This document shows, piece by piece, positions 15,975 to 23,608 of a DNA stretch of 32,035 bases. Position 1 is the first letter of the stretch; each line of letters opens with the position of its first letter. The position numbers were made by a program, and so were the translations under genes. The notes under the pieces were generated by a model. That model made no database searches. It saw only the letters and a program-made list of their open reading frames with translations, and was not told the DNA's origin. This stretch comes from Erysipelotrichia bacterium (GTDB lineage Bacteria; Bacillota_I; Bacilli_A; Erysipelotrichales; Erysipelotrichaceae): contig JAAZJL010000078.1 in the NCBI GenBank assembly GCA_012800355.1, forward strand, positions 1 through 32,035, in the 5' to 3' direction.

Positions 15975-16676
15975 TTACCTTTTAAGACAACTAAAAAATA
16001 TTTTATTACCTTTCGTTATTCCTTCTAAGGTAAAATCTGTTGAATTTTTAACTTCAAATCCTTGTTTTTCTAACATCGCTTTAACAATAATTGGATCAAA
16101 AACAAATTGTTGATGATGTTCTTTTAACAGCATTTTTTCACCATCTTGAAAAATAAACGAATAGTATAAATTCTGGTCATTAGAATAAATACACCACTGA
16201 TAACTTACATCTTCAATATAGCCTTCTTCAATAGATTCCTGTTTAAATTCTTGCAGTGTATCTAAAGAATGAATATCAAACATAAAGACACCGCTTACTT
16301 TTAAGGCTTTATAAACCTTTTCAATAACTTTTTCTAATTCTTTATAAGATTGTAAGTAATTAAGACTGTCACAATAACAAGTTACTGCATCATATTCTTC
16401 AATTTCACTTAAATCTAACATATTTAAAACTTGCCAGTTAACAAGTTTGCTTCCTTGTTTGTTTTTTGCCACTTCAATCATCTCACTAGATAAATCACTA
16501 GCATCAACTACAAATCCCTCTTTAGCTAAGCCAATAGCAAAATCTCCAGAACCACAGCCAAAATCTAGAACTTTTCCCTTTTTAACATATCTTTTTGTAT
16601 ATTCAACCCAATCTTTGGTTGCTTCTTTATCACTTACCAACGCATCATAATAACTAGCTAAAGTTGTATAATTCAT
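15975..16676 (-). CDS. Class I SAM-dependent methyltransferase
   Basis: Cytoplasmic methyltransferase with a Rossmann fold. Motif I is VLDFGCGSGDFAIGLA at 36-51, followed by the ribose-binding acidic residue in VVDASDLS (about 60), then AVTCYCDSLNYL and VFMFDIHSLD. The 233-aa length fits small-molecule methyltransferases of the YjjT/UbiE-like group. The methyl acceptor is unknown. Its ATG lies one base after the stop of the ArsC/Spx-family gene, so the two are translationally coupled. Confidence 0.85.
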   Translation of the reverse strand: MNYTTLASYYDALVSDKEATKDWVEYTKRYVKKGKVLDFGCGSGDFAIGLAKEGFVVDASDLSSEMIEVAKNKQGSKLVNWQVLNMLDLSEIEEYDAVTCYCDSLNYLQSYKELEKVIEKVYKALKVSGVFMFDIHSLDTLQEFKQESIEEGYIEDVSYQWCIYSNDQNLYYSFIFQDGEKMLLKEHHQQFVFDPIIVKAMLEKQGFEVKNSTDFTLEGITKGNKIFFSCLKR

Positions 16677-16677
16677 C

Positions 16678-17034
16678 TTATTTTCCTAATAAAACCTCTT
16701 GCCACAATTTTTCTTTAAAACCAACCAAAACAAAATCATCACCAACTACAATTGGACGCTTAACCAACATGCCGTTAGTAGATAATAATTTTAACTGTTC
16801 ATCTTCGCTCATTGTTGGTAGTTTTTCCTTCAACTGCAATTCTCGATACAAAATTCCTGAAGTATTAAAAAAACTTTTAAGTGGTAAACCACTTTTTTTA
16901 TACCATTTCTTCAATTCATCGTAAGTAGGATTGTTTTCTACCATATGACGTGCTTGATATTTTACTTTATAATCATTTAACCACTTTTTGGCTTTATTAG
17001 ATGTTGAACATCTTGGATATTCCATAAATAACAT
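16678..17034 (-). CDS. ArsC/Spx family thioredoxin-fold protein
   Basis: A 118-residue protein of the arsenate reductase/Spx/YffB family. The N-terminal MLFMEYPRCSTSNKAKKWL holds a single active-site cysteine with the C-x4-K pattern, not the CxxC of Spx, and the mid-section has the family TPTYDELKKW-like and LLSTNGMLVKRPIVV segments. It may reduce arsenate, act as a thiol-dependent reductase or have a regulatory role; the sequence does not decide. The frame extends upstream to 17058, but that part contains the AAGGAGGT ribosome binding site (17042-17049), which fixes the start at 17034. Confidence 0.83.
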   Translation of the reverse strand: MLFMEYPRCSTSNKAKKWLNDYKVKYQARHMVENNPTYDELKKWYKKSGLPLKSFFNTSGILYRELQLKEKLPTMSEDEQLKLLSTNGMLVKRPIVVGDDFVLVGFKEKLWQEVLLGK

Positions 17035-17073
17035 ACTCTTTACCTCCTTAAACATCATTTGTCTTTTACTTTT

Positions 17074-17589
17074 TTAATTATTGTTATCAACGATAACCTT
17101 TTCCAACTTTAATAGTTCAATCTTATTGTCTATTCCTCCACCATAACCAGTAATAGATCCATCTGATCCTATTACTCTATGACAAGGTATGATTATACTT
17201 ATTGGGTTATGGCCAACTGCCCCACCTACCGCTTGAGCTGACATTTTACTTTTATTATGTTTTAGTGCTATTTCTTTAGCAATCTTACCATAAGAAACTG
17301 TTTCTCCATAAGGTATCTTTAACAATATTTCTAAAACTTCTTTTCTAAATGGTGTTAATTCACCAATTTTATAATCGATATTAAAATTAGGAATTTCTCC
17401 TTTAAAATAAATATCTAACCATCTTTTTGTTTCTTTAAAAATAATTAAATCTTTTTTATTAGATTCTTTTTCCAATTTATTTAACATTTTATATCCCACA
17501 AAGTAAAGTCCAGTTAAATACTTTCCATCACTGAACATCACAATATCTGAAAAATTTCCTTTTGTCTTATAATAACTTTTATATTCCAT
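17074..17589 (-). CDS. ogt: Methylated-DNA--[protein]-cysteine S-methyltransferase
   Basis: Suicide repair protein that moves the alkyl group from O6-alkylguanine in DNA to its own cysteine. The acceptor Cys136 lies in the invariant IPCHRVIG, followed by GYGGG; the helix-turn-helix DNA-binding segment VSYGKIAKEI and the arginine-finger region AVGGAVGHNP are present. Length 171 aa fits the Ogt/AdaB type. The ribosome binding site is AGAGGA. It is the first gene of a run with the ArsC/Spx-family protein and methyltransferase. Confidence 0.93.
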   Translation of the reverse strand: MEYKSYYKTKGNFSDIVMFSDGKYLTGLYFVGYKMLNKLEKESNKKDLIIFKETKRWLDIYFKGEIPNFNIDYKIGELTPFRKEVLEILLKIPYGETVSYGKIAKEIALKHNKSKMSAQAVGGAVGHNPISIIIPCHRVIGSDGSITGYGGGIDNKIELLKLEKVIVDNNN

Positions 17590-17735
17590 TAATTTCCTCT
17601 TTAAACATTAATATTAATTGTTAAATTAAATACTCTAACAAAATTATTTAATTTTAAAAATGCTACTATCAAAAGATATCGTCTAAAAAAACGATTGCTT
17701 ATTAAAAATCTCTTCAATGTTAATGGTGATTGTTT

Positions 17736-18050
17736 CTAATGATTTTTAATTACTTCAGTTGCTGCTTCTAACATTTCTATTGCGATGTTGAAATTATCAG
17801 TCAATAAATTAAAAACAGCATCCTGTGAAAGTACACCACATTTTAAATCTTCTGGAAATTCGCCATTTTCAAAGCTTTCATAATCAAGTTCATACTGTTG
17901 ACTTAAATAATAGTTCACCAATTTATCAAATTGCTTTTGATTTTCCACAAAATCTTCTAGAGCTTCTTTTAGTTTGCTTATTTTAAGATTATGTTTGTCA
18001 AGAATTTCTTCCATTGCGGTAATTTTTTCAATACGTTTATTAATACTCAT
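17736..18050 (-). CDS. DUF4298 family protein
   Basis: A 104-residue helical protein matching DUF4298, function unknown. Landmarks are RIEKITAMEEILDKHN at the N-terminus, the aromatic YYLSQQYELDYESFENGEFP segment and the C-terminal KCGVLSQDAVFNLL followed by a helix with EML. No signal peptide or membrane helix. The ATG has a strong GGAGG ribosome binding site at 7-base spacing. It appears to be a single gene divergent from the RpiR regulator; no cotranscribed partner is evident. Confidence 0.8.
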   Translation of the reverse strand: MSINKRIEKITAMEEILDKHNLKISKLKEALEDFVENQKQFDKLVNYYLSQQYELDYESFENGEFPEDLKCGVLSQDAVFNLLTDNFNIAIEMLEAATEVIKNH

Positions 18051-18246
18051 TTTGTTCCTCCAATAATATTTGTATAAAACAAATTGTCTTTATAAAAAGC
18101 ACTTCTTTTCATGTATAATTGTAGCTTATTTGTTTATAAAATGTAATGTATTAATCATACTTTCTACACCATTAAAAATTATTTTAATCTAAATTAATGG
18201 TTGTAGTTATAATTTGTGTAATTTTCTACTTTTTATTTGAGTATAT

Positions 18247-18276
18247 TTGTTAATTTTAACTTTAAATTCCTATAAT
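18247..18276 (+). promoter_or_regulatory. Upstream promoter candidate for the RpiR gene
   Basis: TTGTTA (18247-18252), an 18-base spacer and TATAAT (18271-18276). The palindrome at 18284-18298 begins 8 bases downstream, where a repressor could block it. Confidence 0.5.
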
Positions 18277-18283
18277 AACAAAA

Positions 18284-18298
18284 ATATTTTCGAAATAT
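18284..18298. promoter_or_regulatory. Palindrome, possible RpiR operator
   Basis: ATATTT-TCG-AAATAT is a perfect 6-3-6 inverted repeat, and the element AAAATATTTTCG recurs with one extra T at 18310-18322. Position between two promoter candidates suggests autoregulation; this is inference only. Confidence 0.4.
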
Positions 18299-18330
18299 GT
18301 GTAAAATATAAAATATTTTTCGTTTTTTGA

Positions 18331-18359
18331 TTGATTATTTGTTTCTTTAGTAGTATTAT
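18331..18359 (+). promoter_or_regulatory. Promoter of the RpiR gene
   Basis: TTGATT (18331-18336), a 17-base spacer and TATTAT (18354-18359), giving a leader of about 24 nt that contains the AGAAGGGGG ribosome binding site. Confidence 0.6.
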
Positions 18360-18390
18360 ACTGTTACCACTATTTAGAAGGGGGTTTTTT

Positions 18391-19248
18391 ATGGCTAATA
18401 ATAAAACCGCTCGGATAAGAATTAAACAATTATATAGAACTATGAGTCCTAAAGAAAAACTCGTTGCCGATTATATTTTAAAAGAAAATAATGATTTTTC
18501 TAGAAAGACAATTAGTGATATCAGTCGTGAACTAAATGTTGCTGATTCAACAATTTTCCAATTCACAAAAAAGTTAGGTTATGAAGGATTTAGAGATTTT
18601 AGAGTTGCGATAATTTCTGAGGAAAGCGATTCAAAATCTGAGGTTCATGAAAAAGTGCTAAAAGATGATGACTTAGCATCAGTTGTTAAAAAAGTTTTCG
18701 ATTCCGCTAAACAAACTATTCTTGATACAAAGAAAATGATTGATATTAATGAATACAAAAAAAGCATTGATATACTTTCGCAATCAGAAAGACTATTCTT
18801 ATTTGGGGTTGGTGGCTCTAACGCCATCGCAATGGATGCGTATCACAAATTTTTAAGATCTCCAATTTTTCCAATTTATTCTAGTGATTCACACATTCAG
18901 CTAATTAACGCTTCTTTAATCACTGAAAAGGATTGCGCTATTATTGTTTGTCATTCTGGTTTAACTATAGACATAATCCACATGGCAAAATTAATAAAAA
19001 ATAATGGCGCGAAAATAATAACCGTCACTGGTTATCCAATTTCGCCTTTAGGTGAATTATCTGATGCAATTCTTACGACTTATTCAGAAGAAACTAACTA
19101 TAATTCTGAGTCTTTAGCTTCTAGAATATCACAGTTGACTATTATTGATTCATTGTTTGTGACACTATCATTTAAAAATGAAGAGAAATCTTTAGATTCT
19201 TTGAAGAAATTTAGAAAAGCAATTTCAAGCACAAAACTAAAGATTTAA
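18391..19248 (+). CDS. RpiR family transcriptional regulator
   Basis: DNA-binding regulator of sugar or amino-sugar metabolism. An N-terminal RpiR helix-turn-helix (about residues 10-80, with TISDISRELNVADSTIFQF) is joined to a SIS domain (about 115-260) that binds phosphosugars, with LFLFGVGGSNAIAMDAYHKF and IIVCHSGLTIDIIHMAK. Length 285 aa is standard. The frame opens at a TTG at 18331 that lies in the promoter -35 region; ATG 18391 behind AGAAGGGGG is the start. It stands alone between the DUF4298 gene and the convergent alcohol dehydrogenase, so its targets are not obvious. Confidence 0.9.
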   Translation: MANNKTARIRIKQLYRTMSPKEKLVADYILKENNDFSRKTISDISRELNVADSTIFQFTKKLGYEGFRDFRVAIISEESDSKSEVHEKVLKDDDLASVVKKVFDSAKQTILDTKKMIDINEYKKSIDILSQSERLFLFGVGGSNAIAMDAYHKFLRSPIFPIYSSDSHIQLINASLITEKDCAIIVCHSGLTIDIIHMAKLIKNNGAKIITVTGYPISPLGELSDAILTTYSEETNYNSESLASRISQLTIIDSLFVTLSFKNEEKSLDSLKKFRKAISSTKLKI

Positions 19249-19283
19249 CATAATTTAATTCATTTTTCAAATCATCCATATGT

Positions 19284-19317
19284 AAAAGTAGGATTTATCT
19301 AAAAATCCTACTTTTTT
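19284..19317. terminator. Strong bidirectional terminator
   Basis: AAAAGTAGGATTT (19284-19296) pairs over 13 bases with AAATCCTACTTTT (19303-19315), loop of 6, with a T-run on the plus strand and four Ts on the minus strand. It separates the convergent RpiR and alcohol dehydrogenase genes. Confidence 0.92.
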
Positions 19318-19341
19318 AATAATGAACACTCATTATTTTAA

Positions 19342-20436
19342 CTATTTATCATTTCCATAAGTATATGCTACATTTCTTAATAGATTTTCATCTACTGGAT
19401 AAGGACAATAACTTAATTTACTTTTATTCTCTTTTAATTCTTTTAATGCTACATCCAATATCGAATCATCTAAAACTACTAAATCACAAACTTTAGTTAA
19501 GTAATCTTTTAACTGTTTTAAATTATCAAACTTTAATATATCCAGTATCTCTCTAACATCTTTTTGATTGGCATACTTTAAATAACCATATATAAAGTAG
19601 CCAACTGCTTTACCGTGCGGAATACCTAAGTTATAAGTTAAGGCATAACTAAAACCGTGTGGAAGTGATGTTCCACAATGAGCTATAGCCATACCTCCAT
19701 AAACAGATGCCAACATTAAATTCTTATAGTCTTCTTTATTTAAGTTTTCTGGATTTAATAAGTTTTCCTTATTTAACTGCCAGACTCTTAATCCTTCTAG
19801 AGCAATCATATTAGAGAATTTAGTAGCTCTTGAAGAAATGTAACTTTCAATTAAGTGGGCTAAAGCATCAACAGCGCTATTAGCTAGCACATGTTTTGGT
19901 AAACTATATAAATACTTACTATCTACTAAAGCTAATTTTGGATAAATACGATAACTTATAGACTGTTTAAGTTTTTCTTTTTCATTTGTAATAACAGCTG
20001 CTCCTGTTACTTCGCTTCCTGTTCCACAGGTTGTAGGAATAGCTACAACTGGCAAGCTTTCATTATCTACATCTTTATCAAACAGTTTAGATACATCATC
20101 AAAACGATGATATAGCATAACTGCTACAGCTTTACTTGCGTCCATTGGACTTCCTCCACCAAGTCCAATTACAAACTTAATGTTTTTATCTTTATGTTTT
20201 AAGTATGCTCTTTCAATTGTTTTTAAAGAAGGATTCTCTTCCACTTCATCAAAAATGTAATAAACAAGGTCATTGCTTTTTAAAACTTCAGTTAAATCAT
20301 CTAAAGACCCACTAACTTTACTTGAAGTTTTACTTGTTACAATTAAACAAGCATCACCAAAACTTGCTAAGTCTTTTTGATGATTTTTTATGCAAGCATC
20401 TTCAAAATATACTAGTGTCGGAATATTAAAAAACAT
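19342..20436 (-). CDS. Iron-containing alcohol dehydrogenase
   Basis: NAD(P)-dependent group III alcohol dehydrogenase. The nucleotide-binding motif is GLGGGSPMDASKA (91-103), followed by PTTCGTGSEVT, and the metal ligands are Asp190 and His194 (DALAHLIE), His260 (LPHGFSYAL) and His274 (GIPHGKAVG). The 364-aa length is slightly shorter than typical (about 380-390) but all catalytic parts are there. Substrate (ethanol, butanol, lactaldehyde, etc.) is not predictable. It is the third gene behind the membrane methyltransferase and the tandem GNAT protein, with a GGGAG ribosome binding site. Confidence 0.92.
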   Translation of the reverse strand: MFFNIPTLVYFEDACIKNHQKDLASFGDACLIVTSKTSSKVSGSLDDLTEVLKSNDLVYYIFDEVEENPSLKTIERAYLKHKDKNIKFVIGLGGGSPMDASKAVAVMLYHRFDDVSKLFDKDVDNESLPVVAIPTTCGTGSEVTGAAVITNEKEKLKQSISYRIYPKLALVDSKYLYSLPKHVLANSAVDALAHLIESYISSRATKFSNMIALEGLRVWQLNKENLLNPENLNKEDYKNLMLASVYGGMAIAHCGTSLPHGFSYALTYNLGIPHGKAVGYFIYGYLKYANQKDVREILDILKFDNLKQLKDYLTKVCDLVVLDDSILDVALKELKENKSKLSYCPYPVDENLLRNVAYTYGNDK

Positions 20437-20489
20437 AACTAATCTCCCTTCTTTCTTCTTTAATAATTAATAGTTAAATTTTATTAAAA

Positions 20490-21392
20490 CTATCTAACTT
20501 TTTTAAATAATTTAGCCGCAAAAAAATCCATCCCTACCATTTCAACATAGAAATTTAATGCTTTCTTATAATCTTTAGTGGCTGAAATTAACTGAATTAC
20601 ATCAACTTTATCTTTAACATTATCCTCAATATATTGGAATAACTTTGAACCTATTAACTGATTTCTATAAGTTGGTAGAATATAAAACTCTTCAATATCA
20701 TATACAATAGAATTTTCCTTTATCGTTGGTGCTGCTTCGCTTTCTTTATATGTTTTAGCTAAAGCATAACCAATAATTGAACTGTTATTGTAAGCAACAT
20801 AAATATCCTTCTCCAAAAAGTCCATAACAGTATTTTCTACTAGTCCATTAGTAATTCTTTCTTTTGCCCAAACAAAAGATAATGGAATTAATTTTTCAAC
20901 TAAATCATTAGAAAATTCTTCTTTTTTTATAGTCAAATTTACAATATTACGATAATAGATTCTTGCTTCAGTATTGTAAATAGTAATTCTATTTTCTAAA
21001 TAGTTGAAACCAAAGTTTTCATAAAAACATTTATGCTCTGTAGCAATATAAACCTTTTTATATCCTTTTTCTTTTACTAACTCACAAGCTTTTTCTATTA
21101 GTAACCCCGAATATCTATGACCTCGATACTTTTCATAGGTATAAACAAAACCAATCCAAGGATTTAAAGTATCATCATCAATAATGTATTTTTCAGACAA
21201 TGTTAAAAAGGAAACAATATTATCATTTTTATCTAACAATAATAGTAACCTACTTTCATCTCCAAGTTTTTGATAGAAACTATCTGTTTCAAGTAGTTTT
21301 ACTAAAATTTCGCTAAAAGTCCATTTACAATTTTTCAACTGTTTTAAGGCACTTTCTTTTATGTCGCTATTATAATAATCAACAATTCTCAT
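20490..21392 (-). CDS. Tandem GNAT-domain N-acetyltransferase
   Basis: A 300-residue protein with two GNAT acetyltransferase domains. The first (about 30-150) has GFVYTYEKYRGHRYSGLLIEKA, with an acetyl-CoA loop YRGHRYSG, then FYENFGF. The second (about 185-300) has DIEEFYILPTYRNQLIGSKLF, with the degenerate loop YRNQLIG, and ends in NFYVEMVGM. Substrate unknown; small molecules or antibiotics are typical of such proteins. The frame continues upstream to a TTG at 21428, but a GAGGTGA ribosome binding site directly precedes the ATG at 21390-21392. It follows the membrane methyltransferase by 29 bases. Confidence 0.82.
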   Translation of the reverse strand: MRIVDYYNSDIKESALKQLKNCKWTFSEILVKLLETDSFYQKLGDESRLLLLLDKNDNIVSFLTLSEKYIIDDDTLNPWIGFVYTYEKYRGHRYSGLLIEKACELVKEKGYKKVYIATEHKCFYENFGFNYLENRITIYNTEARIYYRNIVNLTIKKEEFSNDLVEKLIPLSFVWAKERITNGLVENTVMDFLEKDIYVAYNNSSIIGYALAKTYKESEAAPTIKENSIVYDIEEFYILPTYRNQLIGSKLFQYIEDNVKDKVDVIQLISATKDYKKALNFYVEMVGMDFFAAKLFKKVR

Positions 21393-21421
21393 ACAAACAA
21401 TCACCTCAATTTCTTTATTTA

Positions 21422-22087
21422 TCACCAAATAAATGGTATTAGTCGATATTTTACTTTTTCTTTGTACTCTTTATATCCTTTTAAGTCTTTCTCTAAAACT
21501 TCTTCCTCATTTTTGATTCTGATAACTATCGCCAAAGGATAAATTAACATTATCATAAAACCAATATAACTTCCTAAAACTAGTGGTATAGCTAAAAACA
21601 TCAATAATGTTGCCAAATACATTGGATGGCGAATAATACCATATAAACCTGTATCAATTACCTTTTGATTTTCTTGAACTTCAACTACTCTTGATAGATA
21701 AGCATTTTCTTGCATTACCTTCATGTACATAAAATAGCCAAAAAGTAAACTGAAACTAGAAATAGTCAACACTATAATATTTACCTTAGTTAAAGAAAAG
21801 CGATAATCTAAACCTGAAACAACAAATGAAGCAACAAAAACTAAACCACTTAATCCAACTGCTAGTTTTTGTTTTCCTTCTGTTTCTTTGCTCTTTAATC
21901 TCTTCTTTAAAAGTTCTGGCTCTTTAAAGTATAAATATAAACCAAAGAAAACCATTGGTATAAAAAGCAAGGCAATGAAAAGCCAGCCATTATAATATTT
22001 AATTGTTCCAGCAGGAATAAACAATAATAGCATTACTATTAATAAACCCGAAACAAATTTTATTAAGGCTTCAACAAAAAGTTTCAT
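21422..22087 (-). CDS. Isoprenylcysteine carboxyl methyltransferase family membrane protein
   Basis: Integral membrane methyltransferase of the ICMT/PEMT superfamily, 221 residues with about five hydrophobic helices. The SAM-binding signature YGIIRHPMYLATLLMF and the downstream RIKNEEEVLEKDLKGYKEY, with the conserved EE and GY, are characteristic. In bacteria the substrates are mostly unknown, often lipids or isoprenoids. The first in-frame ATG at 22105 is part of the ribosome binding site region (AAGAAGGTGAAGAA), so the start is placed at 22087. It is the first gene of the operon and lies directly behind a terminator-containing leader. Confidence 0.83.
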   Translation of the reverse strand: MKLFVEALIKFVSGLLIVMLLLFIPAGTIKYYNGWLFIALLFIPMVFFGLYLYFKEPELLKKRLKSKETEGKQKLAVGLSGLVFVASFVVSGLDYRFSLTKVNIIVLTISSFSLLFGYFMYMKVMQENAYLSRVVEVQENQKVIDTGLYGIIRHPMYLATLLMFLAIPLVLGSYIGFMIMLIYPLAIVIRIKNEEEVLEKDLKGYKEYKEKVKYRLIPFIW

Positions 22088-22250
22088 TTCTTCACCTTCT
22101 TCCATATAATTTTACCACAATAATAAAAAGAAAAAGATGTAATTATTATAAATACACCTTTTTCCTAAGATTATGCAATACGAATTGCCTGAAAGGAGTT
22201 TTTCAAATGACAATTAAACTTGTACATCTATCACTATTTTGATTATAACA
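22088..22250 (-). promoter_or_regulatory. Leader with promoter and switchable terminator upstream of the methyltransferase operon
   Basis: On the minus strand an extended -10 promoter TGTTATAAT (22242-22250) starts a leader of about 148 nt. The leader can form an outer stem ACTCCTTT (22199-22192) with AAAGGTGT (22161-22154; 7 of 8 paired) enclosing a GCAAT/ATTGC hairpin (22188-22175). The same AAAGGTGT is the 5' arm of the terminator at 22131-22163, so the two structures exclude each other, as in riboswitches and attenuators. An 18-codon ORF (22227-22171) spans the outer stem but has no clear ribosome binding site. A second extended -10 (TGGTAAAAT, 22109-22117) lies after the terminator. No known riboswitch class was recognised. 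Confidence 0.5.
22131..22163 (-). terminator. Intrinsic terminator within the leader
   Basis: On the minus strand AAAAAGGTGT pairs with ACATCTTTTT over 10 positions (one G-U) around a 13-base loop, followed by CTTTTTATTATT. It lies about 45 bases before the methyltransferase ATG, so it either controls that operon or ends readthrough from the sulfatase locus. Confidence 0.75.
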
Positions 22251-22437
22251 TATTTTACTATCATTTTTAGCTAAAAAAACTTAACTTTTAAATTTTTTAT
22301 ATCTGTTTTCAACACAAACTTTCTTTAAAAACTCTTTAAAAGTTTTTCAATAATAAGTGAAATTAACCTTCTTAATAAACCTTTGAACTATTACTTTAAA
22401 ATGTATCTAATTATATCTATTCACTTTCAAACAAAAA
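22251..22437. other. AT-rich spacer downstream of the sulfatase-maturase gene
   Basis: No gene is seen. The only clear structure is an inverted repeat AAAAACT (22327-22333) / AGTTTTT (22341-22347) with a 7-base loop, a possible weak terminator for the maturase gene 90 bases after its stop. Confidence 0.5.
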
Positions 22438-23535
22438 TTAATTATTTTGATAAAATTGAGCAATATAAGCCAGCTCTTCTTCATATTTACTCATAAACTT
22501 GTAAAGAGCACAATAATCTTCATTAAAATAAGCTTGATTCATTCTCTTACACTGACCATTACAAATCCCTTTAAATTTGCAACTTTTGCACAGTGAACAC
22601 ATTCTTTTTTCTTCTTTTAAAAACATTTTTAATCTGTCTGACTTTAATAAATCAGTTATTGAATCTTTTTCAAAATTGCCAACACAATACTGATCTAAAC
22701 AATAAAAATCACATGGATAAACATTGCCACTGGCCTCAGTAACAAATTGCATAGCACAAAATCCTAAAGAACCACATTGAAATGGCATTTTACCCATAAA
22801 TAAAGTTATTAAATTATCAAAATAGTTAAAACTTATATATTCTCCTTTTTTCAGTTTTTCAAACCATAGAGGAAATAACTTATCATAAAACTTATAAAAG
22901 TTTTCTGGTTTTAAACTATACTGGCTTTCACTATCAAAATCTTCTAAACACGGTATTAACTGAATTACTTTCAAATCATTTTTTAAATAAAATTCAAACA
23001 GTTCTTCAGCTTTTTTAGAAAGCTGGTTGGTTAAAACAGTTAAAATATTAAGATCTACTTTATATTTCTTTAATAGCTCTAGCGATTTAAAGACTCTATC
23101 AAAAGTTCCCTTAAGATTATTATCAACTCTAACACTATCATGATTTTCTTTAAACCCATCTAAAGAAACACCCACTAAAAAATTATTGTCTTTAAATAAT
23201 TTGGCCCACTTTTTATCTATTAGATAGCCATTGGTTTGAATTGCATAATTTATAATATGATATTCTTTTCTTCTACTATTAACATATTCAATAAACTTTT
23301 CAAAATAACTTATTCCAGCAACTGTTGGTTCACCACCTTGAAAAGAAAAGGTGATAGTAGTTTCTTCATCAAAATAATCAAATACTCTATCGATAATTTT
23401 TTTCATTGTATCATCGCTCATTATGCCATAATCTTTAATGTTACGATGACTAACCACATCATAGTAAAAACAATATTTACAATGTAAATTACATTTGCTA
23501 CTGGCTGGTTTAATTAAAATGTTAAAGTATTTCAT
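22438..23535 (-). CDS. Anaerobic sulfatase-maturating enzyme (radical SAM)
   Basis: Radical SAM enzyme that oxidises the active-site cysteine (or serine) of sulfatases to formylglycine without oxygen, in the cytoplasm. The N-terminal cluster motif is CNLHCKYC (Cys15, Cys19, Cys22), followed by SFQGGEPTVAG and IQTNGYLID, both typical of the anSME group. The C-terminal SPASM region has the cysteines for two auxiliary clusters: QCGSLGFC, NVYPCDFYC and a dense CSLCKSCKFKGICNGQCKR. Length 365 aa is standard. The two sulfatases upstream in the locus carry the CxPSR motif it would modify. It follows a terminator hairpin and has its own extended -10 promoter, so its expression may be partly independent. 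Confidence 0.92.
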   Translation of the reverse strand: MKYFNILIKPASSKCNLHCKYCFYYDVVSHRNIKDYGIMSDDTMKKIIDRVFDYFDEETTITFSFQGGEPTVAGISYFEKFIEYVNSRRKEYHIINYAIQTNGYLIDKKWAKLFKDNNFLVGVSLDGFKENHDSVRVDNNLKGTFDRVFKSLELLKKYKVDLNILTVLTNQLSKKAEELFEFYLKNDLKVIQLIPCLEDFDSESQYSLKPENFYKFYDKLFPLWFEKLKKGEYISFNYFDNLITLFMGKMPFQCGSLGFCAMQFVTEASGNVYPCDFYCLDQYCVGNFEKDSITDLLKSDRLKMFLKEEKRMCSLCKSCKFKGICNGQCKRMNQAYFNEDYCALYKFMSKYEEELAYIAQFYQNN

Positions 23536-23557
23536 TTTTTTATCCTATCTGTTTATT

Positions 23558-23566
23558 AGTATAGCA
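23558..23566 (-). promoter_or_regulatory. Extended -10 promoter of the maturase gene
   Basis: On the minus strand TGCTATACT (TATACT at 23558-23563 with TG upstream), 23 bases before the ATG. The -35 region is poor. Confidence 0.45.
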
Positions 23567-23584
23567 TTTACTTGTTATATTTAA

Positions 23585-23608
23585 CTAAAAAAGCTGTCTA
23601 GCAGCTTT
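23585..23608 (-). terminator. Intrinsic terminator between M28-like and maturase genes
   Basis: On the minus strand AAAGCTG pairs with CAGCTTT around a 5-base loop and is followed by further Ts (TTTTTTAG in total). It overlaps the stop codon of the M28-like gene. Confidence 0.8.

Larger units (their letters stand above)
18051..18390. promoter_or_regulatory. Divergent regulatory region of DUF4298 gene and RpiR regulator
   Basis: This 340-base AT-rich gap holds no ORF with a ribosome binding site except those of the flanking genes. It contains two plus-strand promoter candidates (18247-18276 and 18331-18359) and repeated AAAATATTTTCG-like elements between them (18281-18292 and 18310-18322). 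Nothing else was recognised. Confidence 0.6.

Noticed and set aside
22207-22242. Plus-strand 11-codon ORF behind a perfect AAAGGAG
   Set aside because: No convincing plus-strand promoter was found, and the AAAGGAG is the complement of the CTCCTTT strand of the minus-strand leader stem, which explains it better.
22264-22277. Palindrome TTTTTAGCTAAAAA
   Set aside because: It has no loop and is expected often by chance in such AT-rich DNA.
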